This document shows, one piece after another, positions 22,287-34,129 of a stretch of 64,000 nucleotides of DNA; position 1 is the first letter of the stretch; each line of letters opens with the position of its first letter. The notes beneath the pieces were generated by a model, which saw only the letters and a program-made list of their open reading frames with translations, was not told the origin of the DNA and searched no databases. Both the position numbers and the translations under genes were made by a program. The stretch is taken from positions 18,613,799 through 18,677,798 of the forward strand of contig CM033108.1 of the NCBI GenBank assembly GCA_019321725.1. The letters are read 5' to 3'. The DNA is from Paulownia fortunei. Taxonomy: Eukaryota; Streptophyta; Magnoliopsida; Lamiales; Paulowniaceae.

Positions 22287-24341
22287 TGCTCAACGCCCCA
22301 ATTAGATTGGTTGTATTATACTCTTTTTCTTTTGTAAAGACAATCTTATTGAGAATTATATTAACAAAAAGGCATTCTCTTTATCTTATGTCTTGCATCT
22401 TTTATTTCTGCACATTAGATAAAGTCATTAGACTAAATTTAGCTACGGGGCATGGTCACGCATATGATGGCGATCATGGAACATGCCTCTATGACTTTGG
22501 TATTAAATAAGTTTCGAGTTGAGATTTTTTTGAGATGGGACATCAAATACCTTAGTAAGACTTATACATATGATTCATGCTCGTGAGACGAGGATGTCAT
22601 ATTCTATTGATATTAGCATAGAGACATAAGTGCATTGTGGGTGCTTGTTAGGGAACAAGTACACCGAACATGGCCCGCAATAAATTCTTAGTTGGAGGCT
22701 TCGCCTGTCGAAACAAGAATTTCTTTATTGCAATAGTACATGACTAGTCCTCAGACTTGAGGCGCGATGGTAGCCTTATGTGCATCCTGCAACACTTTGA
22801 TATATCTTCTGATTGCTTGACAATCACAAAGGGGGTATGTTGGGTATTGTACTGGTGTGCATAGAGGTTTGTCGGTGGCCAACATAGAATTCGATAATGG
22901 TCTTTTTAAGCAATTGAATCTCTTATGTTTTCATAATTCATGATTCAAAGACCTTCATTAAGGGAGGATGAATCGTGATTCATCAGAAATCTTTGGAACT
23001 TGAAATGGAATCACAATTACTGAATCACTTAGGGTTTCGACTTATAATTCATGCCCTTGATTCAATCAGGAGATTAGTTGTCGAAAGGACCTTACGTGTA
23101 TAGTACTTGCAACTAAAATAGGTTTGCTCGCTATTTCACCTAAGTCTAGTTTGCCATGATTATTTCCTATGTGTTTTCATGGATAGTGAGGTTCTTCGAA
23201 TTAAGGAGTTAATTCCAGGTGAATTAATTAATTGGAGTAATTGTTATTCATAAGTTGCAAACTTATATACTTTAATAAATTAATTAATTAAATAATTGAA
23301 TTATTTAATTGGACCTAATTTGATTAGAAAGTGCAATTGGAGTAAATTAAATTAATCAATTTGATTGATTAAATTGAGATTAAATTAATTGGATTGATTT
23401 GTGAATTTTTTAATCCAAGCCCAAAAATTAATGTGGATCACTTAAGAAGCCAACTAAAATATGAAGAGAATAAATTAAATAATATAATTTATTTAATTAA
23501 CGTATATATATATATATAGATAAATAAAGTGATCGATTTTATGGGATAAAATTGGTCATTAAGATTTAATTTATATATAAATATAATTTTAGTATATATA
23601 TATATTTGATATATATCTATCTTGATATTATTTGAAGAGTTCAAATTAATATCAAGAATGTATGTGGACAATTTTGATGATTAATGTACTCTGAAATAAG
23701 TCCACATACATAGGAGAGAGAAATAGAAGAGTTGTTGGAAGATTAGGAATCCTTCCAAGATAAGGTTTTGAAGTAGTTCAAAATTGAAAAACTTTCCAAG
23801 AGTTGAAAAATGATTAAAATTTTCAGCCCTATATATATGAGGGATGAAAATTACATAATTAATTCAGAAAATTTGAGCAAAAATTATTTTATTTAAAATC
23901 TTCTATTTTACTTTTCAAGAAAAGAAAAGAAAGAAAAAGAAAATCAGTTTCTTGTTATTCTCTTCATATTATTGTTTCAATAACTTAAATAATCAATCTT
24001 TATTGTTCTTGAAAATTTACTCCGGTTCTAGATTAGTAAACAATTAAAAGAGACTAGCGAATCCTTTTGATTGGTGTTGATCTTCCGTATTGTGGACCTG
24101 ATAGAGAGGAGATACTTGGATCCCTGCAAGTTCTGATAGTCCAGGATAAGCAATTGGTTATTTATTCCCTATAACAAACGGAGTGTACAGAAAGTATAAT
24201 CTGAACTTTATATTTATTTATATACTCACTTGAATAAGCGCGATCGTTAAAATCGATTTTGAATCAAAAGGGTTAAATTTATATTTGATAAAATTTTAAT
24301 TTTTCACTGCGTATACCCCTGCGATTATAGCGAACCCTACA
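22274..24341 (+). mobile_element. 3' LTR of copia element C
   Basis: From TGTTAAAGTAGG to ACCCTACA; aligns with 14620-16837 apart from many substitutions and a gap of roughly 140 bp near 23275. It keeps the TATATATA runs (near 23505 and 23595). It is directly followed by the target duplication CTACT. Confidence 0.9.
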
Positions 24342-24346
24342 CTACT
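24342..24346. repeat. Target-site duplication of element C, right copy (CTACT)
   Basis: Matches 14615-14619 exactly. Sequence after it (ATGCTGACTGCT) continues the element A LTR. Confidence 0.9.
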
Positions 24347-24735
24347 ATGCTGACTGCTACTGTGAAACATTAATATGTTGTAGACAAATGTATGTATAAA
24401 TACTTGATCATATAAACAAGTGTTGGCGTTAAGAGGTAATTTACAGATAATAAGATAATATGATTACCTTAATGCATAAGTTATATGATAACATCTTCTC
24501 ATTGGAACCTTCATTGTATATGGATTCCAGTAGTGGCATTTAAAAGAGGTAAAAAGAATAATAAATAATCGTTCCTCTATCCAAAACTCAAGAGCGGATC
24601 CCTAATCCTTAGTACTTTTATTAGTTTGATTTCCTAGTTATAGTATACTTTTTTTTATAATCTAAACCATATAAAGCCCATCTTTTAAGAAATATAATTC
24701 TAAAAACTTCAAATAACTTCCTTATGGATCGACCT
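24347..24735 (+). mobile_element. 3' LTR of element A, part 2
   Basis: Continues 13505-14619 beyond the copia insertion and aligns with about 5434-5813 of the 5' LTR. Identity stops at GATCGACCT (24735); the last 70 bp or so present in the 5' LTR are missing and the sequence changes to an E-family LTR. That end was therefore removed by a deletion or recombination. Confidence 0.85.
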
Positions 24736-25824
24736 GCGATGCCTGAAGAATAAGGAATCTCACGTAGAGGTGCGAGTAGACCTGAGTAGAAAATAAATAT
24801 ATTGCGGATTTTGAGGGACAAGTGATAATGTAAAACATAGCATGGCATCTTTCTTGTTATACGCCACTACACCCTCACACACCATATGGCACTCTATTAG
24901 ATACACTATACACACACAATTATATCACATATTCAAATAACAATTGATCACCCACACAGACTACACACCATAATCTACACACTCATTCTCCCATACAAAG
25001 AAGATGAGGAGCTTCATTGGATATTGAAGATTTTAAAGCATAAGTGAAGAATCACTTAGTAGTTGTAATCTTCTACTTTAATTTCTTCTTTCATTTTGCT
25101 TAACTTTGAGAAATTTGTAAGAATCATGATGTTGGGAAACACTTGGTGCTTACTTAATTTTAATATGAACTAAACCACTTTTGTCAAGGCTTAGAAAACC
25201 ATCTTAATGGAGTTATGAATTGATGCTTATATTGTGATTGGAATGCTATTTTTATATGATGAGCATATGCTATGCTTTTAATGCTTCTTGAGACTTGACC
25301 AATTTCAAGTTGATTTTAATTATTACAATTAAGACTAAGAGGTGTGATTGTAATAATAGATCGGGTAGTATATGCCATGGACCAACCCTTATAGAGATAT
25401 AGGCATAGGTACATACGGTAGTCATAGGTGTGAAAATCGAAAACTAGTGGAATTCACAATGCTTAAGGCACTCTCAGTAGAATGGTCCATAATCGGTGGC
25501 CTACTATGGGTAGATTTGGTTCGACTCGAGAGAGAGCACCAATTACATTATGATGACCTGCCATCACACAAACCACATTATTACTAATCATAATTAAGCT
25601 AGGTTCATAACCACATAGGATGGCTAACCAATGCCTTGACTCTCTCATTGGGTTTTAGTTGCTCATCTTAATTCAATCACCACTATAATCATTAGGAATA
25701 TAGCATAGGTAATATATATTTGGTAACTAAGCATATTCCCTAGGGATACTCTACTCTACTCACTTCTTATTACTTGTTGACACCATGAACTTGCGGTTTG
25801 TTACCACTTCTTTTGGGGTCACTA
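24736..25824 (+). mobile_element. E-family LTR fragment (5'-truncated)
   Basis: Aligns with the middle and end of the E-element LTR (57650-58907): shared strings include TTGAGGGACAAGTG, CTTTCTTGTTATAC and TTGTAAGAATCATGATGTTG. It ends GGGGTCACTA where the E LTR ends GGGGTCACCA, so the right LTR boundary appears native, and 18S rRNA sequence starts directly behind it. Confidence 0.8.
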
Positions 25825-26110
25825 TAAGTATGAACTAATTCAGACTTTAAAACTATGGCTCATTAAATCAATTATAGTTTGTTTGATGGCATCTGCTACT
25901 CGGATAATCGTAGTTATTCCAGAGCTAATATGTGCAACAAATCCTGATTTTTGGAAGGGATACATTTATTAAATAAAAAGTCGACACAGACTCTACACAT
26001 TGTTGTGATGATTCATGATAACTCGATAGATCGCACGACTCTCGTGCCAGTGACACATTCAAATTTCTGCCCTATCACCTTTTAATGGTAAGATAGTGGC
26101 CTATACTATT
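25825..26110 (+). pseudogene. 18S ribosomal RNA gene fragment (5' domain), decayed
   Basis: This matches plant 18S rRNA from roughly nucleotide 60 to 340. Diagnostic strings are AAGTATGAACTAATTCAGAC, GGCTCATTAAATCA, TATAGTTTGTTTGATGG, CTGCTACTCGGATAA, GAGCTAATA, TGATGATTCATGATAACTCG and CAAATTTCTGCCCTATCA. Several positions that are C or G in functional 18S are T or A here, and small gaps occur (for example the segment before ATGGCTCATT is shortened). It is bounded by an LTR end on the left and the element G LTR on the right. It cannot be a working rRNA gene: nothing of the remaining 1.4 kb follows. The functional match is from memory of the plant 18S sequence, but long exact runs make it secure. 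Confidence 0.92.
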
Positions 26111-26117
26111 AGCCCCT

Positions 26118-27546
26118 TAGGGCATCGAGTGCCCTAGCATAACAGGCTTGTGTGCCAATAGGAAACAGGTGCCAGCATGGTACAGCATCAGGTTTTGGCT
26201 AAGTGTTGGTGCCATGACACAGGCTGCTTGACAGAATATGATATATTGAAATGAGGGTATTTAGCAACATTAGGGTCTTTAAAATGTGTTAGGGCATTGC
26301 TGAAGTTGGTGACTTAGTGATCTGTTAGGTGATGGCCGATAGTATACGGTGTGCAGGCTGCACAATGGGGTGCTAATGTCGAGAACACATTGAGTGGTTC
26401 AAAACACGATTGGGGTTAGGACTTAGCAATAAATGTGGGCATCACTAGGGTCATGTTGGTGCAAACGGTAGCTTGATTAGAGACTTAGATGTTGAGATTC
26501 GTCAGGTATACTTTCTCAGACTTTCAATGTCTACTATTATCACAAGGAAAAATATTTTTAAGCCTATTATAAGAGGGGAAAGGTCCTTGGAGGTTCTTTT
26601 CACCTGGCGGCCCATAAGCCTCAGTTGTGGCTCAATACGACTTGGTGGGTTATACCATGGCTTAGCCTAGTATCCACCGTGGGTTGACCCAACCCAACCT
26701 GTGGGTGGGTCTACCTGATCCCATTAGGTGGTGGTGTTTGCTGATGGGCACGCACGGGCAAGCCATATCATATGCGTTATGTGGGCATCGTATTGTAATG
26801 AGTCGACTGTTGGCTAAACATTATGGGAACTTGAGAGCGAGTGTTAGGCACCATGCAGAATGGTGTTAGACATTAGCTAGGTATTACATGCAAGAAGCTG
26901 GGCTTTGCACATAAGTTTGCAGCATTGGGTGGCAATGGACAAATATCACGGCCGAGGGTGAGCAGTGTGTGGGATTTCTCAGTAGCTAGTGAGAAATTTA
27001 GACCCGACATGTATGGGAACTTCAGATGGCATGCAAATGGGTGGCGGGTATGCCAAATATGCTCGACCAGGTGGAAGATAGTTGAACCAATTCTTGGACA
27101 TGTGAATGATGACCATGATGACAGTTTCCAGACATGTGATGGATAAGTGGGGTAGTTCTTGGCGGTTAGTGACAGTAGCTGACTAGGTAGCTTTGTCACA
27201 CAGTGGCATTTGGTTAGCCCATTTTCCATGCAGTGGGGAATATCCATTGTACTGTTTTTTGTTGCTTATATCTTTATGGCCGTGGACTACACATTTTATA
27301 AAGCATTGTGTGCATGCCATTGGCAAGACTCCTTATAGAAATTGAGTATACAAGGTTGGGACTTTCCGTAATTACTATGTTGCTTTACATTTTGTGCATG
27401 TGTGGCTTGCATAAACACTACACTAGAACAAATTCAAACATGAGTGTGTGTGAGGGAGAGTTACGTGACTGATTGATCCACAATCAGGCTGCAAGGTAGG
27501 TTGAAATATAGGCAAAAAAATTGTAGTTTTTGATACCCCTATGACA
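26118..27546 (+). mobile_element. 5' LTR of chromovirus element G
   Basis: Ends CCCCTATGACA two bases before a tRNA-Met primer site. The first 380 bp align with 59659-60010, the start of the 3' LTR (shared GGTTTTGGCTAAGTGTTGGTG-like and GGGTGCTAATGT-like strings), which puts the left boundary at about 26118; the TG start itself is eroded. The LTR is GC-richer than its surroundings. Open frames of 60-124 codons in it, for example 26873-27247 on the minus strand, look like chance frames. Confidence 0.75.
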
Positions 27547-27548
27547 AG

Positions 27549-27564
27549 TGGTATTAGAGCCCTG
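27549..27564 (+). other. Primer-binding site of element G (tRNA-Met type)
   Basis: TGGTATTAGAGCCCTG, one change from TGGTATCAGAGC in the first twelve bases, two bases after the LTR end. Confidence 0.88.
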
Positions 27565-27592
27565 TTGGGTTATGATCTGTGCATTTTGGTGC

Positions 27593-28720
27593 ATGGCCGA
27601 CCAAAATCTGTTATAGGATCATGTCTTTACACTCAAGGCAAAGATGTAGAAAGCTAAGTTTGGACCACCACTAGAGCCTCCAATGGTTGTCGTTTTCCAG
27701 TAAATTTGATACTTTCAATGTCTAGTCAAAAATTTATAAATGTTAGTGGGAGAGTTTTTTGGAATTCATTGAGAGATGAATTGCTTCTATGGTTGAGGAT
27801 GTGAGTATCCTTACTAATGCCGATGATTTGAAGGTTGACACTATGAACATAAAATTGCATGTTCTGAAGAGGGTAGTGGGTGTTAGTTCCCTAGAAGATA
27901 AGCCCCCTTCGTCTAAGGTTAAGGTGCTTGAACCCAAACCCTTTAGCGGTGATAGAAATTCCAAAGAGTTCAAGAACTTCCTCTAGGATATGGAAATATA
28001 TTTCTAGATTACGCATTTTCCAGATGTAGAGAAGGTCTCCATAACTAGTATGTACCTTGTTGGTGATGCAAAAATATGGTGGTGTACCCGTCTTTCAGGT
28101 GACGCTAGTGCAGATCATGAGAAGATTGAAATGTGAGACATTTTGAAGAAGGAATAGAAGGAGAAATTTCTGTTATGCAACATTTCTAGCTTACACGGGA
28201 ATCCCTGTAAAAATTGAAACACACAAAGATGGTGAGGGATTATGTAAATGAATTGAGTTCAATGATGCTTGACGAGAGGAAGATGTTAGAGAAACATAAG
28301 CTATTCAACTTTCTGGTTGGATCGCAGACTTGGGCCCAAGCTGAACTTCATAGATAAGGGGTCAAGCATCTGACACTCGCCATTGCTATTACTGATCGTT
28401 TGATGGATTTCAAAATAGTTGGTGGCCTATATTCAAAATATCAAAAGAATGGTCCTTAGAAGGATAAGGGGAAAATTAGAAAGCCAGGTGGGAAGTTTAA
28501 GAAAAAGAAGACCAAAGAGATGATGGTGGCTAAGTCTAAAGAGTCCAAACCTGTGGTGGATAGGATGGAAAAAGGTTGTTACCTTTACGGTGGTGATCAC
28601 TGGATGTGAGATTGCCCTAACCATGGAAAGTTGAATGCCCTCGTAACTAAAGTAAACAATGATGGAGACATTGGACCATCTCAGGTTAATCCCCTGCAAT
28701 TACTTGGTATGATTCAGGGC
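27593..28720 (+). pseudogene. Element G gag (chromovirus type), broken
   Basis: The ATG at 27593 begins MADQNLL and is followed by an early stop (codon 8), further stops and a frame change before 27789. The retrotransposon gag domain is visible from about 27900: EPKPFSGDRNSKEF, SITSMYLVGDAKIWW, then RDYVNELSSMML-like residues near 28230. The zinc knuckle near 28570 reads C-Y-L-Y where the family has C-X2-C, so one of the zinc ligands is lost (Cys to Tyr, a G-to-A change). The frame then continues into KLNALVTK and the protease. Confidence 0.82.
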
Positions 28721-28739
28721 AAGTCCCTCAATCAAAAAG

Positions 28740-29200
28740 GGTTACTGTATGTAAAGACCATTATGAATGGGAGTGAAGGATGGCTATAGTGGACATAGGT
28801 GTCACTCACAACTTTTTGGCTAAAAGGGAGGTTCAAAAATTAGGACTAAGTCTGTTGTTGCATACTAGTAGGATTAGAGTTGCTAATTCAATAGCTGATC
28901 AAATGAGGCCAACATCGACTTAATGATTAGTTCTTGGCACGGGCAGTACGATTTGATGGTTCTCCCCTTGATGACTTTGATATCATTCTTGTGAATGATT
29001 TTCTTATTATAGGCGAAGGTTGCAGTGATGCCTCATTAGGCGGCTTGTTGATTATAAATGATAGTTGCCCCTCTTTTGTTCGAGGTGTGTATGCTGCTAA
29101 GGACCCTAAGCTGGTGGACAAGAAGTTGGGGTTACTCTCGACAATATAATTAAAGGCAGGCATTAAGCATGGTGAAGTCACCTACCTTGCTGCATTAGTT
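28740..29200 (+). pseudogene. Element G aspartic protease region
   Basis: The protease motif lies near 28790 and reads AIVDIGVTHNF, in which the family D-T/S-G is D-I-G. The following VQKLGL and FDDFDIILVNDFL-like segments are the usual flap and C-terminal strands of plant gypsy proteases. The open frame 28934-29149 (71 codons) carries the second half. Stops interrupt the rest. Confidence 0.75.
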
Positions 29201-29219
29201 GAGACCAAACCTAATGTAT

Positions 29220-30575
29220 AGCAAAAGGTGCTAGATTTGGTATCTAAGTTGTTAAAGGAGTTCGAGGATGTTATGCCTCCTGAACTACCAACATAGTTGT
29301 CTTCTAGATGAGTTATTGATCTTGAAATTAAGTTGGAACTAGGTGCAAGGCCCATTGCCAAGGCTCCTTATAGGATAAGTCTTTTAGAGTTAGCTGAGTT
29401 GAGGAAATAGTTGGGTGAACTTTTGGATGCTGGAGTGATACAACCTTCCAAGGCTTCTTATGGATCCCCAATTCTGTTAAAAAAAACAAGACGGTTCATT
29501 AAGGATGTGTGTTGATTATAGGGCTTTAAAAAGATTATTATGAAAAATAAGTACCTTATTCCAAATATCCTGGACTTATTTGATAAGTTGTCGAGGGAAC
29601 AATACTACACAAAGATTGATCTGAGGTCGAGATATTGGAAAATTTGTATTGCTGCTGGTGATGAGGCAAAAATAACTTGTGTCACCGATACTTCTGCTAC
29701 ATTGTGCAACTTGATGAATAATGTGTTGTATGAGTTCTTAGATTATTTTATAGTTGTTATGATATAGTTATTTATTATGGGTCCTTAGAGGACCATTTGT
29801 TACTTTTATGAGCTATTTTTCAAAAGTTAAGGGAAAATAGGTTATTTGGAAAGAAAGAAAAATGTGAATTCTTTCAGGATAAAATCACTTTCCTTGGCCA
29901 CATCATTAGCTAAGGAAAAATTATGATGGATGGGAAAGATGGGAAAAAGGTCAGATAGTTGTTGATTAGCCTACCCCGTCCAAAGATGCCGAGATGAGAT
30001 CATTTTTGGGATTGGCAAATTACTATAGGTGATTCATCAAAGGCTACTCCAAAATAGTTAGCCTTTTGACTTATTTACTTAAGAAGGATTGGAATTAGGA
30101 ATAGATGGTTGTATGTCAGAATGCTTTTGAGGTCCTAAAGTAGTCTTATCTCTTCAGAGCCAGTGTTAAAACTTCCAGAGTTTGACAGACCATTTGAGGT
30201 GCAAGCTGGTGGTGTTTTGGTACAAGACAAACACCTGATTACTTTTGAAAGTTGTAAAACGAAAGATGCTGAAATATGGTACATTACCCATGAAAAGGAG
30301 ATGATAAAGGTTGTCCACTTCTTAGATACTTGGAAGTACTATATGTTGGGAACAAAGTTCACAATTGTCATGGATAATATTGCCAACACCTATTTCAGAA
30401 CTCAAAAAACATTATCACCTAAGCAGGTTCATTGGCAAGAGTTTATTGGGGAATTTAACTTTAAGTGGGTACACAGGTTGGGCAGATATAACAATGTTGC
30501 TAATGCTTTGAATCAAAAGTTGGTAAAAGAGTATGTTTCTACCTGGACTCTCATTAAGTCAGATTTCTTAGAATA
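29220..30575 (+). pseudogene. Element G reverse transcriptase-RNase H, broken
   Basis: RT begins near 29320 (DLEIKLELGARPIAKAPYR) and runs through LLDAGVIQPSKASYGSP, YRALKKI and TKIDLRSRYW. Around 29758 the catalytic block is damaged: sequence coding for the first residues of the YLDD motif is missing and the frame shifts, so polymerase activity is excluded. RNase H is in the open frame 30163-30576 (137 codons): FDRPFEVQ passes directly into GGVLVQD, meaning the segment with the first catalytic aspartate (TDASxxAIG in relatives) is deleted. The VHRLGRYNNVANAL end is typical. Confidence 0.85.
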
Positions 30576-30719
30576 GATTCAAGAATCATCCCAAAATGAT
30601 GTTGTGTATAAGAAGATAGTTGATTAGGTAAGGGCTAGTCATCTTAGAAAGTATTGGCTAGATGATAGATTGCCATATGCTAAAAGAAGGGCCTATATGC
30701 CAAGTGGCCCATTGTGGTG

Positions 30720-31369
30720 ATAGCTACTGAGGGAAACCAATGACCCTCCGTAAGCTAGTCCCTCGGCATTGAGATGATGCTTGCATTATTATACCGTCGG
30801 TACTACTGGCCAAAAATAAAAGAGGACATTGAGGCGTATGTTAGAACATGTTTAGTTTGCCAACTAAATAAGTTGGAGAAGAAGAAAGAGGTAGGATTGC
30901 TGCAGCCCCTGCCTATTCCAGAAAGACCATGGCAGTTCGTCTCTATGGACTTTATCTTTGGATTTCCTAAAGTGATTGGTATGGCTTCAATCTTTATTAT
31001 TGTTGATCGATTTTCAAAGTATGGTGTATTTATTGCTGCTCCTAATGCTTGTCCCACTGAAGTTGCTGCTAGGTTATTCTTTAAGAATGTGATCAAGTAT
31101 TTGGGTATTTTGGAGGATATTGTAAGTGATAAGGATACCCACTTCACTGGCCAGTTTTGGACAACTTTGTTTAATATGATGGGAATGAAGTTGCAGCTTT
31201 TTTCAATATGTTGGCCAGATGGAGGGGATGAATTAGCTGCTATAAGAGTACTTGAGACATTTTGTTTCTACTAGTCAGAAAGATTGGGTTAGTTTGTTGG
31301 ATATGACTCGATTTTGTTATAATTTGCATATCGTCGATGACAGACATGAGTTCGTTTGAGCTGGTGTAC
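30720..31369 (+). pseudogene. Element G integrase, N-terminal and core part
   Basis: The open frame 30774-31274 holds the zinc domain end (RYYWPKIKEDI, CLVCQLNK) and core: MDFIFGFPK carries the first Asp and VSDKDTHFTGQFW the second. The third catalytic region near 31210 is frame-shifted. The reading ends at SSFELVY, where element E was inserted at 31369; the missing C-terminal part resumes in frame at 58981. Joining the flanks with one copy of TGTAC restores the reading frame. Confidence 0.9.
31365..31369. repeat. Target-site duplication of element E, left copy (TGTAC)
   Basis: TGTAC lies directly before TGATAGGCTC, the start of the E LTR, and recurs at 58976-58980 directly before the rest of the element G integrase. 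With one copy removed the integrase frame is continuous. Confidence 0.9.
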
Positions 31370-31833
31370 TGATAGGCTCATAAATTGTGAAATTTTCAAC
31401 ACCTTCATGAGCATAATTATACATGTTTTTGCCTTATAATTGATATATTATGCCTTATTTTGTGATAATTTTGTATAGGAATTAAGAATTGAATAAATAG
31501 AGTGAAAGAAAACTGGTTAAAAAGTCAGCAGAAACTTTTAGATCCATAGTCTTTGTATTTCTAGCATAACTCTTTTCACAAAAGTGATATCGAGCTAATT
31601 CTTAAATATATAGAAATCTAAGAAACTGGCCTACAAATCTTATGAAGATACCAAAACCTAGTTTGGCCTAGAAAGAGGTGAAAAATAAGTTAAAAAAGGC
31701 TAAATTAGTGCAATCTTGAATAGTCTCATGCCGCGACACCCCCCTGGGTCGCTCCGTGATGCGAGTGCCCAAAATTAGGTAGTGATCTGCCTCACTTCAA
31801 GCATTGTGACAACCACATTTTGGTGTCACATCA
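31370..31833 (+). mobile_element. 5' LTR of element E, part 1
   Basis: Starts TGATAGGCTCATAAATT and aligns with the first 460 bp of the 3' LTR (57188 onward): shared AACACCTTCATGAGCATAATT-like, GTCAGCAGAAA and ACACCCCTCTGGGTC-like strings. It stops where element H was inserted. The LTR continues, in inverted orientation, at 46775-46529 and then at 52874-53896. Confidence 0.85.
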
Positions 31834-33113
31834 TGGTCGGTTATTGTAGGCCTACCAAATTTAAACCTTACTCTTCAATAATTTTTTGAACGAGTATAGA
31901 GCGAGTAAGAATCGATCCTATGAGGATCAAGGTTAACTGATTTACTATCAACTCACTAACTAAAACATTTAACTTTAAAATTTGCTAACCTAAAGTTAAA
32001 ACTCAATAAGTAAACTCTAGGAATAAACAACAAACGGTTTGGGGGGATTTAATTAAGTAACTAAATCGCAAAAATTAAAACTAATTAAAATATAAAGCAA
32101 TCAAAATTAAAATAACAAGCAACAATCGATTAAAGTAGGTTGAGGTTTCCTTCACCGCCACTAGATACTAGGTTGTAATTTTCATATCAATATTATTAAC
32201 AACTTATTATTGAAATTATCAACCGTAGGTAATAACAAGCTCTACTACCCCGATCTTCCTTAGTTGCCCGTTAGGTAGATCAAGCTCTCTACTTAATTCT
32301 CTACCCACCAAACAACCTAGAACAAACTTTCTAGATTTAATTCAATAGATGCATTAAAACAAGAAAGATAGATTGATCTAACCAACAACCACACAAGCTA
32401 GGGTCATTCAATTTAGGTTATGTTTTTTATTACAATTAATAAAAATATTCCATAATCATTAATCACAATTTACTACACATGATTACAAATTCAAGATAAT
32501 TACTGATCCAAAATCTCTAATCTAGTTGTAGGGATTTCTCAAAGTCAATTTGGTTGCGTACCCAAACAAAGAAAGAAAATACCTATTAAGACATTAAGCA
32601 TAGAAAAATATAAACAACTTCAACTGAAAAGTTGATCAATAATACCAAACATTTAATTATAAGAACCCATGTCAGGGCTTTGAAATCACCCTCAACCGAG
32701 AAGGAAGTCTAGCCTAACATGATACAAAAATGACAAGAAAATTAAAACTAACAACATTAGGAGCCAAAGAGATTTAAAGGTTGAAGAAGATAGTTGAAGT
32801 TGATGGTGGATTATAGATGTCTCCTTTTCTAAGCCTCTTCCACTTTGTCTTCCTTGATGCTCTAAGATCCCAAGATTACTTCCAAAATGTGAATGAATCC
32901 AGAAAGTGAATCTAAAAATTGATGTGTGTGTTGAGAGGATAGTGTCCTTTTAAAAAGTGTGAGATGGTGTTGTGATTTGTTGTAAAGTGTGCAAGGTGTG
33001 TTGTGATTTGTTGTAAAGTGAGTAATGTGTATTGAAAAGTGTGTAATGTGTGTGTTGTGATATATGTATCAAGTGTATACGTATCAAAAATTTTGTTACA
33101 TGGATGGCGCCTA
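31834..33113 (-). mobile_element. 3' LTR of element H (5'-truncated)
   Basis: On the minus strand it ends ACCGACCA, the same end (ACCA followed elsewhere by AGTTTTTGG) as the other H LTRs at 39600 and 45264. It aligns with them over 1.28 kb. On the minus strand its first 560 bp or so and the polypurine tract are missing: LTR sequence begins at CTAGGCGCC near 33113. It includes part of an ACAACAAATC minisatellite (32940-33040). Confidence 0.85.
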
Positions 33114-33404
33114 GACATAAATACAAGACATAAATACAAACTAAGCTAATCCACTTTTATAGGAAATCACAATTGCATTTAGCACATGGAACAAGCCTTT
33201 AAACCCCTAGGTGGGCCTTAGAGGATGAGTTGTAGTCTCGTGAGAGCTTTCAGTGGTGATACCCACAAACACCTATGATACCTAACTTCCAGCGATTAAT
33301 TATTAGGGAGCAACAAAGTAATATGGTAATAAAATCAAACAAGTGTTGAATCTAACCCGTAGTTATTCAAAAGCAAATATACTTCTACAACAATCATACT
33401 TAAG

Positions 33405-33441
<37 letters not shown>

Positions 33442-34090
33442 AGCCCTTGTCAATAGTGATGAAACCATGCATGATTCAAATAAGTTAATTCGCATCACAA
33501 AAGGTCTCTAATAAAATAGTCAAACATCATAGGCTTCTCATTTGGTACAAATCTCCATTACACCGAAGGTACCACGTAAAATCAAAAATGTCTTTAACAA
33601 TGGTTGTAATGGCGCCACGGGGTTAGTGTGTGGCATAAGAAAGAAAGGGATAGGATGCAACAAAAATTCTAAAAGCTTCATGGAATGAGAGACATATATC
33701 TCATCAAGGAATGATTCTCATAATCCACAAGTTTTAATATCAAGGCCTAATATTATTGTGTTGGACCCATCTTCATCATTTTCACCGACTTTGTAATATC
33801 CCATAGAGAAAATATAATTCAAAAAACTAAAAAAAATGTAAGTAAAAAAAAAGCTCAAAAAAAATCTAAGTTCTAAATTCTCCCTGCTACACTTAATCCT
33901 TACATTGTTCTCAATATAAGCCTAGGCTACTAAAATAAAGAATTAAATGTAATAGGGTTAAATTGGTATACACAAACAAAATAAAATCAAAGAACTAAAT
34001 GAAATAAAATGAATAGAAAGAAAATAGAATGAGAGTTAGAGAGATCAAATATGTGATTGTAAGCTCTCAATGCTTTTTTTTCATCTATTA
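33114..34090 (-). mobile_element. 3' noncoding region of element H
   Basis: No coding sequence. Homologous on the opposite strand to the 3' noncoding part of element A (about 12880-13470). Contains a (GT)n microsatellite at about 33407-33437 and A-rich runs near 33815-33870. The short tandem AGACATAAATACA at 33110-33138 marks the truncation junction with the LTR. Confidence 0.75.
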
Positions 34091-34112
34091 GGTTGCCTCC
34101 CAATAAGCACTT
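34091..34112 (-). other. Conserved post-pol motif of element H
   Basis: On the minus strand this reads AAGTGCTTATTGGGAGGCAA then CC. Close versions stand behind the coding region of element I (48482-48503) and element E (55401-55420). I know of the phrase as a constant feature behind pol in plant Athila/Tat elements; its function is unknown to me. Confidence 0.7.
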
Positions 34113-34129
34113 GGTTTAACATCCTCAGC

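Larger units (their letters stand above)
14620..24341 (+). mobile_element. Element C: complete but decayed Ty1/copia retrotransposon (9.7 kb)
   Basis: A structurally complete element: 5' LTR 14620-16837, tRNA-Met primer site, 1.5-kb leader, gag, protease, integrase, reverse transcriptase and RNase H in the copia order (integrase before RT), polypurine tract, and 3' LTR 22274-24341, flanked by CTACT. The two LTRs differ at many positions and by a deletion of roughly 140 bp, so the insertion is old, though younger than element A. The LTRs of more than 2 kb are unusually long for copia; the lineage is not resolved by eye. Confidence 0.9.

Noticed and set aside
26873..27247. 124-codon minus-strand open frame
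   Set aside because: It lies entirely inside the 5' LTR of element G, has no recognisable domain, and the LTR is GC-richer, which lengthens chance frames.
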